A stretch of 43,071 nucleotides of DNA from a virus. The DNA is taken from the IMG/VR virus record IMGVR_UViG_3300017613_002508, positions 1-43,071 of that record; one strand, given 5' to 3'. Below, in pieces: positions 35,150 to 42,430 of the stretch; positions within the stretch are counted from its first letter, which is position 1; the number at the start of each line of letters is the position of its first letter. Below the pieces are notes generated by a model. It was not told where the DNA came from. It made no database searches and saw only the letters and a list, made by a program, of their open reading frames with translations. Made by a program: the position numbers and the translations under genes.

Positions 35150-35182
35150 CAAAGAAAAGCCAGATCTGATTAAGACCTGGCT
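35150..35182 (-). terminator. Intrinsic terminator separating early/middle and late blocks
   Basis: On the minus strand AGCCAGGTCT and AGATCTGGCT (arms 35173-35182 and 35158-35167) form a 10-bp stem with one G-U pair and a five-base loop, followed by TTTTCTTT (35151-35158). It ends the transcript from the glycan and GroES-like region, 33 bases ahead of the start of the first late gene. Confidence 0.88.
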
Positions 35183-35257
35183 CTCTTAATTTCAAAGACG
35201 ATGACTAAAACTACTCCACACTGCAATCGAGCTTGGACAAATATATAATTAATTTTA

Positions 35258-35325
35258 TATACAAGTCAAATTATATACAAATTAAAATATATATAATTCA
35301 ATCTGTATACAAATGAAATTATATA
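35258..35325 (-). repeat. Three copies of an AT-rich 20-bp motif
   Basis: Read on the plus strand, near-identical units of pattern TATACAAxTxAAATTATATA lie at 35258-35277, 35274-35293 and 35306-35325. Related units occur at 35773-35791 and twice at 36232-36274. The copies share the minus-strand core TATATAATTTxATTTG. They sit only in gaps between genes of the early/middle block, suggesting a phage promoter or operator element. Confidence 0.7.
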
Positions 35326-35753
35326 TCGTGTTCGTTCTTTGGTGCCGATCCAAAGATCTCATGTGGTTTCATCATCCAGTAAAGCCTTTTGTTATGAATC
35401 ATCGGCTCACCGGTATTACCCCGATAATATACTTTCTGACCAACTTTAATCCCAATGCCATCGGGAACAAGCGGTCCGACAGCTTTGACTATCCCCTGCC
35501 ATCCATGCTTGCTATCATAGACATCCAGGGCATTCTTAGTATAATCAACATAGGTCATATACTCACTTGCTGCCTTCTTCTCAGCTTCCAGAATATTCTT
35601 AGGATCGGGCGCACCAACAATATTAAGGTTTGCCCTTTTAGCTGCCTTATCCATTTTAGATAGAATATCAATCTTATCGATCACTATCCAGTCTGCGATT
35701 GGAATGAATTTGAATTCCCCGGGTTTCATTTTTGATTCTTTCGTTGCTGACAT
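35319..35753 (-). CDS. GroES-like co-chaperonin
   Basis: The 144-residue protein ends with a GroES/Cpn10-type barrel: WIVIDKIDI near the start and GIVKAVGPLVPDGIGIKVGQ, then KVYYRGNTGEPMIHNKRLYWMMKPHEIFG, closely following the GroES order of VGxG, KVGDxV, Y/F and the final strand. An insertion of ~50 residues (about 38-88, Ala/Lys rich, helical) occupies the region where GroES has its mobile loop and roof. T4 gp31 and related phage proteins replace GroES to fold the capsid protein, so this may help fold the crAss-like capsid protein. It is flanked by AT-rich repeat gaps. Confidence 0.65.
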   Translation of the reverse strand: MSATKESKMKPGEFKFIPIADWIVIDKIDILSKMDKAAKRANLNIVGAPDPKNILEAEKKAASEYMTYVDYTKNALDVYDSKHGWQGIVKAVGPLVPDGIGIKVGQKVYYRGNTGEPMIHNKRLYWMMKPHEIFGSAPKNEHDI

Positions 35754-35772
35754 AATATATAATTATTTTATG

Positions 35773-35791
35773 TATAATTAAAATATATATA
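35773..35791 (-). promoter_or_regulatory. AT-rich motif copy between DUF3127-like and GroES-like genes
   Basis: The 40-base gap contains a unit TATAATTAAAATATATATA on the plus strand that resembles the motif repeated at 35258-35325 and 36232-36274. It precedes the GroES-like gene, so it may be the promoter or operator of that gene. Confidence 0.45.
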
Positions 35792-35793
35792 AT

Positions 35794-36231
35794 TTAAAAT
35801 GGAAGATCGTCAGTACCATCATCAGCTGGTCCAGTGTTATCTGGTATCGAGTCATCGGGTAAGGCGAAGGGATCATCTTTCCCAAGCGGTAATTGATCCT
35901 CTATTGAATCCTCCGAGCCCGTTCCATCCACTCGTGAGACTACAGTGATATCAACTGCTTCAAGGTTTGTGAAATATGCCCATTCATTATTTTTATCCTT
36001 CCATCTACGCCCTGATACTTTCCATTCGACAGAAACAAGATCTCCTTTATTTATTCCATCCAGAAGATCACAATTGTCCTGTACCATCTGTAACTTAATG
36101 TAATCAATGAATGATCCACGCTCGTTACTCTCATTGACCTCGACAACAAATTCCCTCTTGCGGAACTTATCGCTTTTTTGATCTGTATCCCACACTATAC
36201 AGATCTTACCTCTTAATCTTAGTTTCTCCAT
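35794..36231 (-). CDS. DUF3127-like OB-fold (ssDNA-binding-type) protein
   Basis: The 145-residue protein follows the DUF3127 pattern: an N-terminal strand (LRLRGKICIVWDT), then FRKREFVVEVNE, KLQMVQDNCDLLDGINKGDLVSVEWKVSGR and FTNLEAVDI, with a 35-residue acidic tail (DDSIPDNTGPADDGTDDLPF). An OB-like domain with an acidic tail ending in Asp-Leu-Pro-Phe is the layout of single-stranded DNA-binding proteins, whose acidic tip recruits replication partners. It lies in an isolated early/middle position between AT-rich repeat gaps, and is the only replication-type gene seen in the window. Confidence 0.7.
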   Translation of the reverse strand: MEKLRLRGKICIVWDTDQKSDKFRKREFVVEVNESNERGSFIDYIKLQMVQDNCDLLDGINKGDLVSVEWKVSGRRWKDKNNEWAYFTNLEAVDITVVSRVDGTGSEDSIEDQLPLGKDDPFALPDDSIPDNTGPADDGTDDLPF

Positions 36232-36274
36232 TTATCCAAATCAAATTATATGTTTTATCCAAATCAAATTATAT
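36232..36274 (-). repeat. Two identical 20-bp direct repeats upstream of the DUF3127-like gene
   Basis: TTATCCAAATCAAATTATAT occurs at 36232-36251 and again, identical, at 36255-36274 (23-base period). A partial third unit (TATACAAATTATCC) lies at 36285-36298. On the minus strand each unit reads ATATAATTTGATTTGGATAA. The first copy directly abuts the ATG, so a bound protein could block translation or transcription of that gene. The pattern resembles the units at 35258-35325. Confidence 0.85.
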
Positions 36275-36298
36275 ATAATTTAAATATACAAATTATCC

Positions 36299-36478
36299 TT
36301 AAACATTTTGGATATTAGGTTCAGGTAAACAAGGATGATCTTCCATAAACTTATTAAGCTCTTTAAAAAATGCTACTTGGTTTGTATGTGGAAGATAGGT
36401 GCAGATCAGGTTTCTTTTACCCGTAGCATGCTTTTCCCATATCTTCTCGATTTCCTTTAATCGCTGTTCTCTTGTCAT
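36299..36478 (-). CDS. Small 59-residue hypothetical protein
   Basis: The frame opens at an ATG overlapping the stop of the 111-residue gene upstream (TAATG) and ends with TAA at 36299. The product is MTREQRLKEIEKIWEKHA followed by a basic middle with TYLPHTNQ and FFKELNKFMED, and a Pro-rich end. It is helical, basic and soluble. Coupling to the upstream gene supports expression. No function is assigned. Confidence 0.6.
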   Translation of the reverse strand: MTREQRLKEIEKIWEKHATGKRNLICTYLPHTNQVAFFKELNKFMEDHPCLPEPNIQNV

Positions 36479-36813
36479 TAGTTTGGTCCTGTTATGAATT
36501 TAGTATCACTATCCGGATTAATAGCTGCCTTCACATGCATAGCCGGATGAATCACTTCATTAATGATCTTTTGAGTAAAGGGTGTTCTATATGAATTTCC
36601 ACCCACATAGAATACAATATCTTTTGTCTTTGTTTCACTATTAACGTGAGGATCGATCCAGTAGCAATCTATATACAGAGTATACAGAGGGGCCTGTTTT
36701 ATTTCTACCTGTTCATCTTTATCAATGCCAAGATTTTTTTCCCATTCGATCTTATCCTCTTCATTCGAATCGAAGATATAGATAGGAATTATGAACATTA
36801 GTTTTTCAGCCAT
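36478..36813 (-). CDS. Hypothetical 111-residue protein
   Basis: The product is soluble and mildly acidic, with beta-type segments (KLMFIIPIYIFD at the start, LYTLYIDCYWIDP in the middle) and a closing region with TPFTQKIINEVIHPAMHVKA. Its ATG lies inside the 3' end of the dehydrogenase-like gene (eight-base overlap), so it is coupled to the glycan cassette. I do not recognise a family. By context it may be a small accessory of the cassette or a regulator. Confidence 0.6.
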   Translation of the reverse strand: MAEKLMFIIPIYIFDSNEEDKIEWEKNLGIDKDEQVEIKQAPLYTLYIDCYWIDPHVNSETKTKDIVFYVGGNSYRTPFTQKIINEVIHPAMHVKAAINPDSDTKFITGPN

Positions 36814-38107
36814 CTTTTTTTGCTTCTCCGATTCGAATTACCTCTATCCCTTCCTGATCGGGAATATATCTCCAGGGATCGATAACGATACTCTTCTCAG
36901 GAAATTCTTCCTTGGGGTATCTTTTGAAACATTCATGCTTGGTCCCAATAAAGAATATAGTTGGGGTACCCCAGGTGACTACCCCACCATCAACATGCGG
37001 ATCCCAAATATCGATACAATCAGAATGAACAAGACTTTCCTGCAGTATATTATATAGGAGTATAGATGGGCTTCCTATGGTAAGGTTAGTCTCGGGTTTG
37101 AAAGCCTTACCCAAGATAACAACTGGAAATGCTGTTAGCTTGTGTACACTCATTATAATCTCTACTAAAAAGTCTGTTTGCTTCTCCCGGGCAATCATAA
37201 GGTTCCCCCACCAGTCATAGCTCATGTTATTCTGTCTTGCTATGGCGCTCAGGGCAATATTATCTCTTGGGTGACACCCACCACCATCTCCCATGCCACC
37301 GCGCATATACATGGGTGATGTGATCCTTTTGGTACCCAGCGAAAGCGCATCGATCAGATCATCAACATCAGCGCCTGTTTTATGACATAGCTCCATAGCT
37401 GCATTGGCAAATATGATCTTCTGTGTGATATAGGTGTTATAGAGCACCTTTATAGCCTCAGCTGTCTTGATTGAGCATTCAAAGATCTCTGGTTTAAGAT
37501 GAAATTCTCCGGACCAGTCAAGAATTAGTTTATAGAAGTCCCTTACGACCTTAATAGCTTCAGGATCATCCATACCAAGTAGAACGAACTCAGGATATAA
37601 GAAGTCTTCAATAGTAGTGCCCATGGCGATAAAAAACGGGTTATAAGCCAACTTAATACGATCTTTGCTGCCACGTATGATTGGAATAATCTCACGGTCC
37701 ATGGTGCCAGGAAGGACGGTAGATACAACCGATACTATCTGATCCGTGTTTTTCTTCTCACAAGCGCGAGATAGGGTTATAATAGCATCCTTGAGGTAGT
37801 GGTAGTTGAAGTCCACCCTATCATCGGGCAGGCGTGTGATACCTTCGAAGTGCTCATTGTGTGGTGTCTGAACGGTCACAAAGATAATATCGCACTCACC
37901 AACCATCTCATATGGGTCTACCATCTCGATCTTGGTTGTAGGAAGATATTTATCTACATCCTTCTCTTTGTAGGGAATCGTCTTCTGATCGATATACTTT
38001 TTAATTTTAGGATCATAGTCATAACCGACCACTTTATGTCCTTTACCTTCAATTGCAAGGGCGCATGGGAGCCCGAGCTTGCCCAGTCCCATAAATCCAA
38101 TTTTCAT
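36806..38107 (-). CDS. UDP-glucose/GDP-mannose dehydrogenase-like enzyme
   Basis: The 433-residue protein has the hallmarks of the NAD-dependent sugar-nucleotide 6-dehydrogenase family. The Rossmann loop is GLGKLG at 7-12. The central domain has KTAEAIKVLYNTYITQ with Lys214 and Asn224-type residues. The catalytic Cys is Cys278 in GGGCHPRD, and a C-terminal nucleotide domain (VVILGKAFKPETN, GSPSILL) follows. Such enzymes oxidise a UDP- or GDP-sugar to a uronic acid. The active-site flank differs from the commonest GxGCFGKD form, so the substrate is open. It would supply an acidic sugar for the transferases upstream in the cassette. Confidence 0.85.
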   Translation of the reverse strand: MKIGFMGLGKLGLPCALAIEGKGHKVVGYDYDPKIKKYIDQKTIPYKEKDVDKYLPTTKIEMVDPYEMVGECDIIFVTVQTPHNEHFEGITRLPDDRVDFNYHYLKDAIITLSRACEKKNTDQIVSVVSTVLPGTMDREIIPIIRGSKDRIKLAYNPFFIAMGTTIEDFLYPEFVLLGMDDPEAIKVVRDFYKLILDWSGEFHLKPEIFECSIKTAEAIKVLYNTYITQKIIFANAAMELCHKTGADVDDLIDALSLGTKRITSPMYMRGGMGDGGGCHPRDNIALSAIARQNNMSYDWWGNLMIAREKQTDFLVEIIMSVHKLTAFPVVILGKAFKPETNLTIGSPSILLYNILQESLVHSDCIDIWDPHVDGGVVTWGTPTIFFIGTKHECFKRYPKEEFPEKSIVIDPWRYIPDQEGIEVIRIGEAKKDG

Positions 38108-38112
38108 ATCAT

Positions 38113-38152
38113 TTAGCTTTTAGTTTAAAAAATTAGCTTTTAGTTTAAAAAA
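38113..38152 (-). repeat. Perfect 20-bp tandem duplication at a gene junction
   Basis: TTAGCTTTTAGTTTAAAAAA is present twice in tandem (38113-38132 and 38133-38152) across the stop codon of the methyltransferase gene. Because 20 is not a multiple of three, the second copy changes the last residues and the stop position: with a single copy the gene would end at a TGA next to the dehydrogenase start. Confidence 0.95.
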
Positions 38153-38764
38153 TCCGTGTGCATTAGGTATTTCCTTATAAGCTTCTTTTATATATGGAAT
38201 CTTATTGTCAACACTTACTACCTTGAAACCAACATCATTGAATAGATCACACCACCATTGAAAATCCTCACATATCACATGCGAAGGATCCAGATTGTTT
38301 GTTCCTGCATAATACCGACCATCCTTCCCAAGTGGTACTATAACAAATATATTTTTTGTCATTGTTGTGAACTTGGGAAGTAATTGAATCAAGTTTTTAT
38401 GTTTAATATGTTCTAAGACATCTTTGATAATTATCCAATCATAGCGAGAAGGTACTGATGTTGACCAGTCTGCTTTAATCCAATTAAAAACATAATCTTT
38501 CACATCTGTTGGAACATTATCAAGCGCATATTCACTTATATCTGTACCCCATGCATTGTAATGGAGTAGCCGAAAAGCTTTTACAAGATACCCCTTAGCG
38601 CAACCAAAATCAAGAATGGTGTGCTTTCTTTCTATTTCAAGATAATTTATTATCTCATGTGCCAAGGGTATAGTCATCTCTGGCATCCATCGATAATTCT
38701 CATACATGCTTTTCCCGGTCTGCAGACCACGCTCAAAATAATCTCTATCATAAATCATAGCCAA
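38120..38764 (-). CDS. Class I SAM-dependent methyltransferase (Methyltransf_23-like)
   Basis: The 214-residue protein has SAM-binding motif I at 49-58 (TILDFGCAKG), the acidic residue after strand beta-2 near GTDIS (73-77), and a post-I motif with DVLEHI at 115-120, the pattern of small-molecule or glycan O-/C-methyltransferases. Its start overlaps the stop of the sulfotransferase gene upstream. The C-terminus was altered by the 20-bp tandem duplication at 38113. Substrate is unknown; a sugar or capsule glycan is likely from the neighbours. Confidence 0.8.
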   Translation of the reverse strand: MAMIYDRDYFERGLQTGKSMYENYRWMPEMTIPLAHEIINYLEIERKHTILDFGCAKGYLVKAFRLLHYNAWGTDISEYALDNVPTDVKDYVFNWIKADWSTSVPSRYDWIIIKDVLEHIKHKNLIQLLPKFTTMTKNIFVIVPLGKDGRYYAGTNNLDPSHVICEDFQWWCDLFNDVGFKVVSVDNKIPYIKEAYKEIPNAHGFFKLKANFLN

Positions 38765-39356
38765 AACGTTTTAATGATCTTCTGTGAACCTTTTTTATAA
38801 ACTCAATCATCTCAGGGGTGTAGATATTCTTATCAAATTTATTCTTATTATCCTCTGGATTGTTTATACCATGTCGGGGCATCTTTGAAAAATCTTCTCC
38901 AATGATCTTCCCCAATTTCTTAAGCTCACTCTTAAGATTCTCAAAGCGGATAACATGATCAACAATAATATGACCTCTGTTATCTGTAAACCATTCGAGC
39001 TGGCTGGTGCGCTGTGATTGTGTTCTCCATCTATTACGAGCATCCCAGTTGCGATGTATATCACGCGGCTTTGCCGGATGTCTTAACAACCAGGTTGGAA
39101 AGTCTACCTCTACAGATTTATGCAGGAAGCGCCTATTAAACCACCAGCTGTGTAGCCGTGTATAATCATTGCGTACAATAACAAATTTATAGAATGATTT
39201 GAATTCTTCCGGATGCATTTCTTTTATACGCCGGGCAAACACATGCCCCATACCACTCTCGTCATACTTATCTCCAGATAGACAACTATAAAGGTTGGTA
39301 CCACTGGTACGTGGAATATGAATAAATATATATTTCTTCTCTCTGTTTATGATCAT
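38748..39356 (-). CDS. PAPS-dependent sulfotransferase-like protein
   Basis: The 202-residue protein shows the two sulfotransferase signatures: the 5'-phosphosulfate loop FIHIPRTSGTNL at 11-22, and the 3'-phosphate motif FVIVRNDYTRLHSWW at 58-72 with the conserved Arg-Asn-x-Tyr-x-Arg. The rest has the Arg/His-rich surface expected for carbohydrate acceptors. Family members transfer sulfate from PAPS to sugars. This is unusual in a phage. Host PAPS would be needed, since no sulfate-activation genes are seen. The ATG overlaps the stop of the methyltransferase gene upstream. Confidence 0.8.
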   Translation of the reverse strand: MIINREKKYIFIHIPRTSGTNLYSCLSGDKYDESGMGHVFARRIKEMHPEEFKSFYKFVIVRNDYTRLHSWWFNRRFLHKSVEVDFPTWLLRHPAKPRDIHRNWDARNRWRTQSQRTSQLEWFTDNRGHIIVDHVIRFENLKSELKKLGKIIGEDFSKMPRHGINNPEDNKNKFDKNIYTPEMIEFIKKVHRRSLKRFGYDL

Positions 39357-39928
39357 AGCTTCTGCATTATAAACAACATGCTCTTACGAATCCATTTATA
39401 GTTCTCTTCGATCATTGAAATACCCTTCATAACTCCCTTGTTACGCTCATATCGATCTGTCAGATCATGACCGGCCAGGATACCACCTGAAGGAATCAAC
39501 TTATCTATTTCGATAAATTCTTCATGGCTATCGTGTGATGAATCTATAAAAGCGAAATCTATTGGTGGACTAAGTTTAAAGAAATCATCCGGATAAAATA
39601 TATTAACCTCACCTAAGAAACCAATAAGCTCTTCTGCCTCTTCAATATTCCTTAAGAGCTTATATCGAAAGTTGCCGGATCCGCCAGTAAGGTTATGAAT
39701 TGTTTTCTTCATCTTTTCATCTCCATTGCTACCAATAAAATTATCTACAGCATAAACTACTATATCGAACTCTAAGGCTACACGTATAGCAAGGTGTCCA
39801 AGGTGACATCCAAAATCCAGGAATGTCTGTGGCTTGAACCTGCTGATAGCAGAAATAATAATATTCGCCTCACCTTCAGTAATCGAATGTATTGTCTTCG
39901 CCTGATTGATATTAAACGAATTCTTCAT
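39353..39928 (-). CDS. SAM-dependent methyltransferase (Methyltransf_24-like)
   Basis: I start at the ATG at 39928 (191 residues) rather than an out-of-context TTG at 39934. Motif I is FLDFGCHLGHLA (about 36-46 from this start), and a Methyltransf_24 signature FAFIDSSHDSHEE with a central Asp follows near 125-137. GGILAGHDL comes later. Members act on glycans, lipids or antibiotic precursors. Its start lies within the last codons of the radical SAM gene, and its stop overlaps the sulfotransferase start, so these three genes are translationally coupled. Confidence 0.8.
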   Translation of the reverse strand: MKNSFNINQAKTIHSITEGEANIIISAISRFKPQTFLDFGCHLGHLAIRVALEFDIVVYAVDNFIGSNGDEKMKKTIHNLTGGSGNFRYKLLRNIEEAEELIGFLGEVNIFYPDDFFKLSPPIDFAFIDSSHDSHEEFIEIDKLIPSGGILAGHDLTDRYERNKGVMKGISMIEENYKWIRKSMLFIMQKL

Positions 39929-40922
39929 GGTCAATAGGTCTTGGATATATATGAAATTGATGATGTCCCATATTCCAATGATGTAACATATTTATATTTT
40001 CTGTAAAGACACAACCATGGCAATCTTTGCTTGGATTAAACTTTTGTTTTATTTTACCATCCAGAAAATCACCAATCTCTTCTGCCTTACAGATAGCGTA
40101 TTTCTTTTCAAACTTTCCCTTGGGATTATTCAACACAACGCTATCACATGGAAAGACGGTCCCTCCATCGATCTCACTCAGATAGGGACGGAAGTATGCC
40201 TGGGGGCAATAATCTGTAAATGGTAGCCCATGATATTTCTGCTGATGTAAGAATAGTCTTGTATCATACTGAGGATTATCATTTATCCACTTATCAATCT
40301 CCTTATGGGCATCATTAAGTTTTTCTGGCAGGCAATCAGGAAGCACACGAATGTACTGAGCGTTATATTTCTGAGCCATATAAATCAGCTCAGAGATTGT
40401 AAATTTCTTATTCTGACCGGTATAGATAAGACTTAATCCTATTGTACAATTTTGTTTTAAAGCATATTGTTGTTGATGGAAAGTATTCTCCATTAACTTA
40501 TTATATGCAGGATAATTCACGCTGATTCGTATCCAATCGAATATCTCAATATTGCGTTTCCATAGATCTATACCATTTGTTATGAGTCCAAATTTAAGAT
40601 GGTATAAGGGATGTTTGAGTCGTGAGATAAGTTCATTCCACTCAGGATGAATAGTCGGCTCACCACCACCGGTAAATATAACAGCCTTGAGCCCTCTTGG
40701 AATAAGTTTCTTGATATAATCCTCAATTGTATCTACACTCAGCTGCTCATGTTTTTTTCGCTTTGAAACGCTGCAATACTCACAGTTAAGATTGCAGTTC
40801 CCTGTAGGGCTTATATGAGTCGATATAACACTCTTTCCCGTTCCATGAAGGAACGATATCATTTGTTCCGGATGTCGCCAGAATTTTGCTCCTGTGCTTG
40901 TATAAATATGTCTTGGTTCCAT
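39912..40922 (-). CDS. Radical SAM enzyme with SPASM-like auxiliary cluster
   Basis: The 336-residue protein has the radical SAM cluster motif CNLNCEYC (Cys43, 47, 50) and the SAM-binding GGGEPT at 85-90. A C-terminal set of Cys at 239, 259, 278, 301 and 304 could hold one auxiliary iron-sulfur cluster as in SPASM/Twitch enzymes. The reaction cannot be told from sequence. Known relatives act on peptides, sugars or cofactor precursors. In this cassette a sugar or peptide modification is likely. The start lies 64 bases inside the upstream gene's 3' end. Confidence 0.85.
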   Translation of the reverse strand: MEPRHIYTSTGAKFWRHPEQMISFLHGTGKSVISTHISPTGNCNLNCEYCSVSKRKKHEQLSVDTIEDYIKKLIPRGLKAVIFTGGGEPTIHPEWNELISRLKHPLYHLKFGLITNGIDLWKRNIEIFDWIRISVNYPAYNKLMENTFHQQQYALKQNCTIGLSLIYTGQNKKFTISELIYMAQKYNAQYIRVLPDCLPEKLNDAHKEIDKWINDNPQYDTRLFLHQQKYHGLPFTDYCPQAYFRPYLSEIDGGTVFPCDSVVLNNPKGKFEKKYAICKAEEIGDFLDGKIKQKFNPSKDCHGCVFTENINMLHHWNMGHHQFHIYPRPIDHEEFV

Positions 40923-41728
40923 TGATGATCTTTTAGTGATTCAGGTAGTATACGATTATAACTTTGCTTATTCTTGGATGCATGTGGTATAAAATGTTCA
41001 TAGCCCTTACTTATCTCCAGGTTTTTATTATTATGTACCGGATGCCACGTAAGCCATTTGTTCTGATACCAGTCAGGGTTAGGTCTGGAATCTTTTATAA
41101 AGTTAGAATATTTAATCCCAAGGTCACACTTAATCTTCATATTCTCGGGGCTCATGCAGAATCCAAAGTTGTACACCTTCCTGGCTGATGTGATAATACC
41201 CCTTCTGGTTGTTGTAGGATATCCGGAATGATCTGTATCGGGCATACGACCACCGCCATCAAGTATATGTGTTAAAAGCGTCTTGCGGTAGCGCCAGGGC
41301 AGTACCCAATTAAAGTTATGCCATAACTCAATCTGATGGGCTTCCAGATAACTACCCTTATCAAGGGTGCCCAAGGTAATAAGATAGGCTGTAATCTCAT
41401 CACTATGCCATACCATATCATGCTCAATACACATTATAGCATCCGGATTTGGGAATGTCATGTATATATGTGTATTGTATAGATCGGTGAATTGATTGAT
41501 AGGTGTTGAACAGAATCTTTTATTTGGAATAGCTATGATCTTTCTGTCTGGATCCTGAATATCCATTACTACATCCAAACTATTATCCACTCTCCCTTGA
41601 TGAACATCTCCAAAGGCATTCTCTAATACAAATACAAAGATCTTGTCTACATGGTCATAGATAGATAGTATGCTTGCTTTAATGAAGTCCTCACCGTAGT
41701 ACATACGGTATATTGCATATATCTTCAT
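40859..41728 (-). CDS. GT-A-type glycosyltransferase-like protein
   Basis: The 289-residue protein opens with a GT-A-like strand and helix (KIYAIYRMYYGEDFIKASILS), typical of family 2 or related transferases. It has a CIEHDMVW segment at about 100-107 where a DxD metal site is usual (here EHD), and aromatic acceptor-site residues (WHNFNWVLPWRYRK). The atypical DxD makes activity uncertain, and a lectin or inactive homologue is possible. Its ATG overlaps the stop of the glycosyltransferase gene upstream. Confidence 0.7.
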   Translation of the reverse strand: MKIYAIYRMYYGEDFIKASILSIYDHVDKIFVFVLENAFGDVHQGRVDNSLDVVMDIQDPDRKIIAIPNKRFCSTPINQFTDLYNTHIYMTFPNPDAIMCIEHDMVWHSDEITAYLITLGTLDKGSYLEAHQIELWHNFNWVLPWRYRKTLLTHILDGGGRMPDTDHSGYPTTTRRGIITSARKVYNFGFCMSPENMKIKCDLGIKYSNFIKDSRPNPDWYQNKWLTWHPVHNNKNLEISKGYEHFIPHASKNKQSYNRILPESLKDHQWNQDIFIQAQEQNSGDIRNK

Positions 41729-42417
41729 CAGAGCATGTATTTGCTAAGTTTGGCAGCATCCTCTACCCTTATATGATCTTTCTTATCATATAGCAATAGA
41801 TCGCGCTGTATGCGTCCATCACGCCTGTTACGCATGGTGGTTTCATCCGCTTGCGTCTTGCCGGTAGAGAAGTGCTGATGTTCAGCATATACATCTTTAA
41901 TATATATCAACCGGTCAAGCTTGCGTCCGATATCAAATATCCAGGTATCATTGGCTATGAATTCAAATATCCCCGGAGTGAAATATCCAATGATATCGTA
42001 CCATCTGCGCGAGACAGCTGGAAAGGCGCAATGCTTCTCTCCATTGATACCATCATTGAACCATGCTACATATATCTGATCCTTGAACCTGGCTACCTCC
42101 ATCTTAAGTACCTCGTCCCATCTCTCACTTCGGTAGACCAGATCATCATTGCCCATGATAAGGATATCTCCATTACATAGAGCGGCTATTGTGTTCCAGG
42201 ACTTACTTACACTTATCGGTGGTCCGATATGTATCCTAACCTGCGATGGTGACTCAAGGTGCCAGTTGGAATACTGAGTGAGTTGTGGATCATCATCATC
42301 CACATAGAAGAACAATTCGACATTATCCGGCTCAGAGGCCGTATTTAGCACACTGGAAGCAAACCGTTGTGCTTTTTCACATCTTTCCCGCGTTGGGGTA
42401 AGTATGGATATGATCAT
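41728..42417 (-). CDS. GT2-like glycosyltransferase
   Basis: The 229-residue protein has the GT2 opening ISILTPTRERCEKAQRFASS, an acidic cluster VDDDDPQ near residue 39-45, and LIMGNDDLVYRSERW at about 87-100, which supplies the metal-binding Asp pair. A later block with HQHFSTGKTQADET resembles the acceptor loop seen in small GT2 proteins. It is the first gene after the terminator at 42431-42464 and is coupled to the next transferase gene. The sugar donor is unknown. Confidence 0.75.
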   Translation of the reverse strand: MIISILTPTRERCEKAQRFASSVLNTASEPDNVELFFYVDDDDPQLTQYSNWHLESPSQVRIHIGPPISVSKSWNTIAALCNGDILIMGNDDLVYRSERWDEVLKMEVARFKDQIYVAWFNDGINGEKHCAFPAVSRRWYDIIGYFTPGIFEFIANDTWIFDIGRKLDRLIYIKDVYAEHQHFSTGKTQADETTMRNRRDGRIQRDLLLYDKKDHIRVEDAAKLSKYML

Positions 42418-42430
42418 GATGATAAAGTAC

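Noticed and set aside
34713-35195. Longer version of the winged-helix-like gene starting at TTG 35195
   Set aside because: It would translate through the terminator hairpin at 35150-35182 and lacks a ribosome binding site. The ATG at 35117 has AGGAG just upstream.
35258-36298. CRISPR-like array in the AT-rich gaps
   Set aside because: The ~20-bp units have irregular spacing, vary in sequence and lie without unique spacers of constant length. A promoter or operator family fits better.
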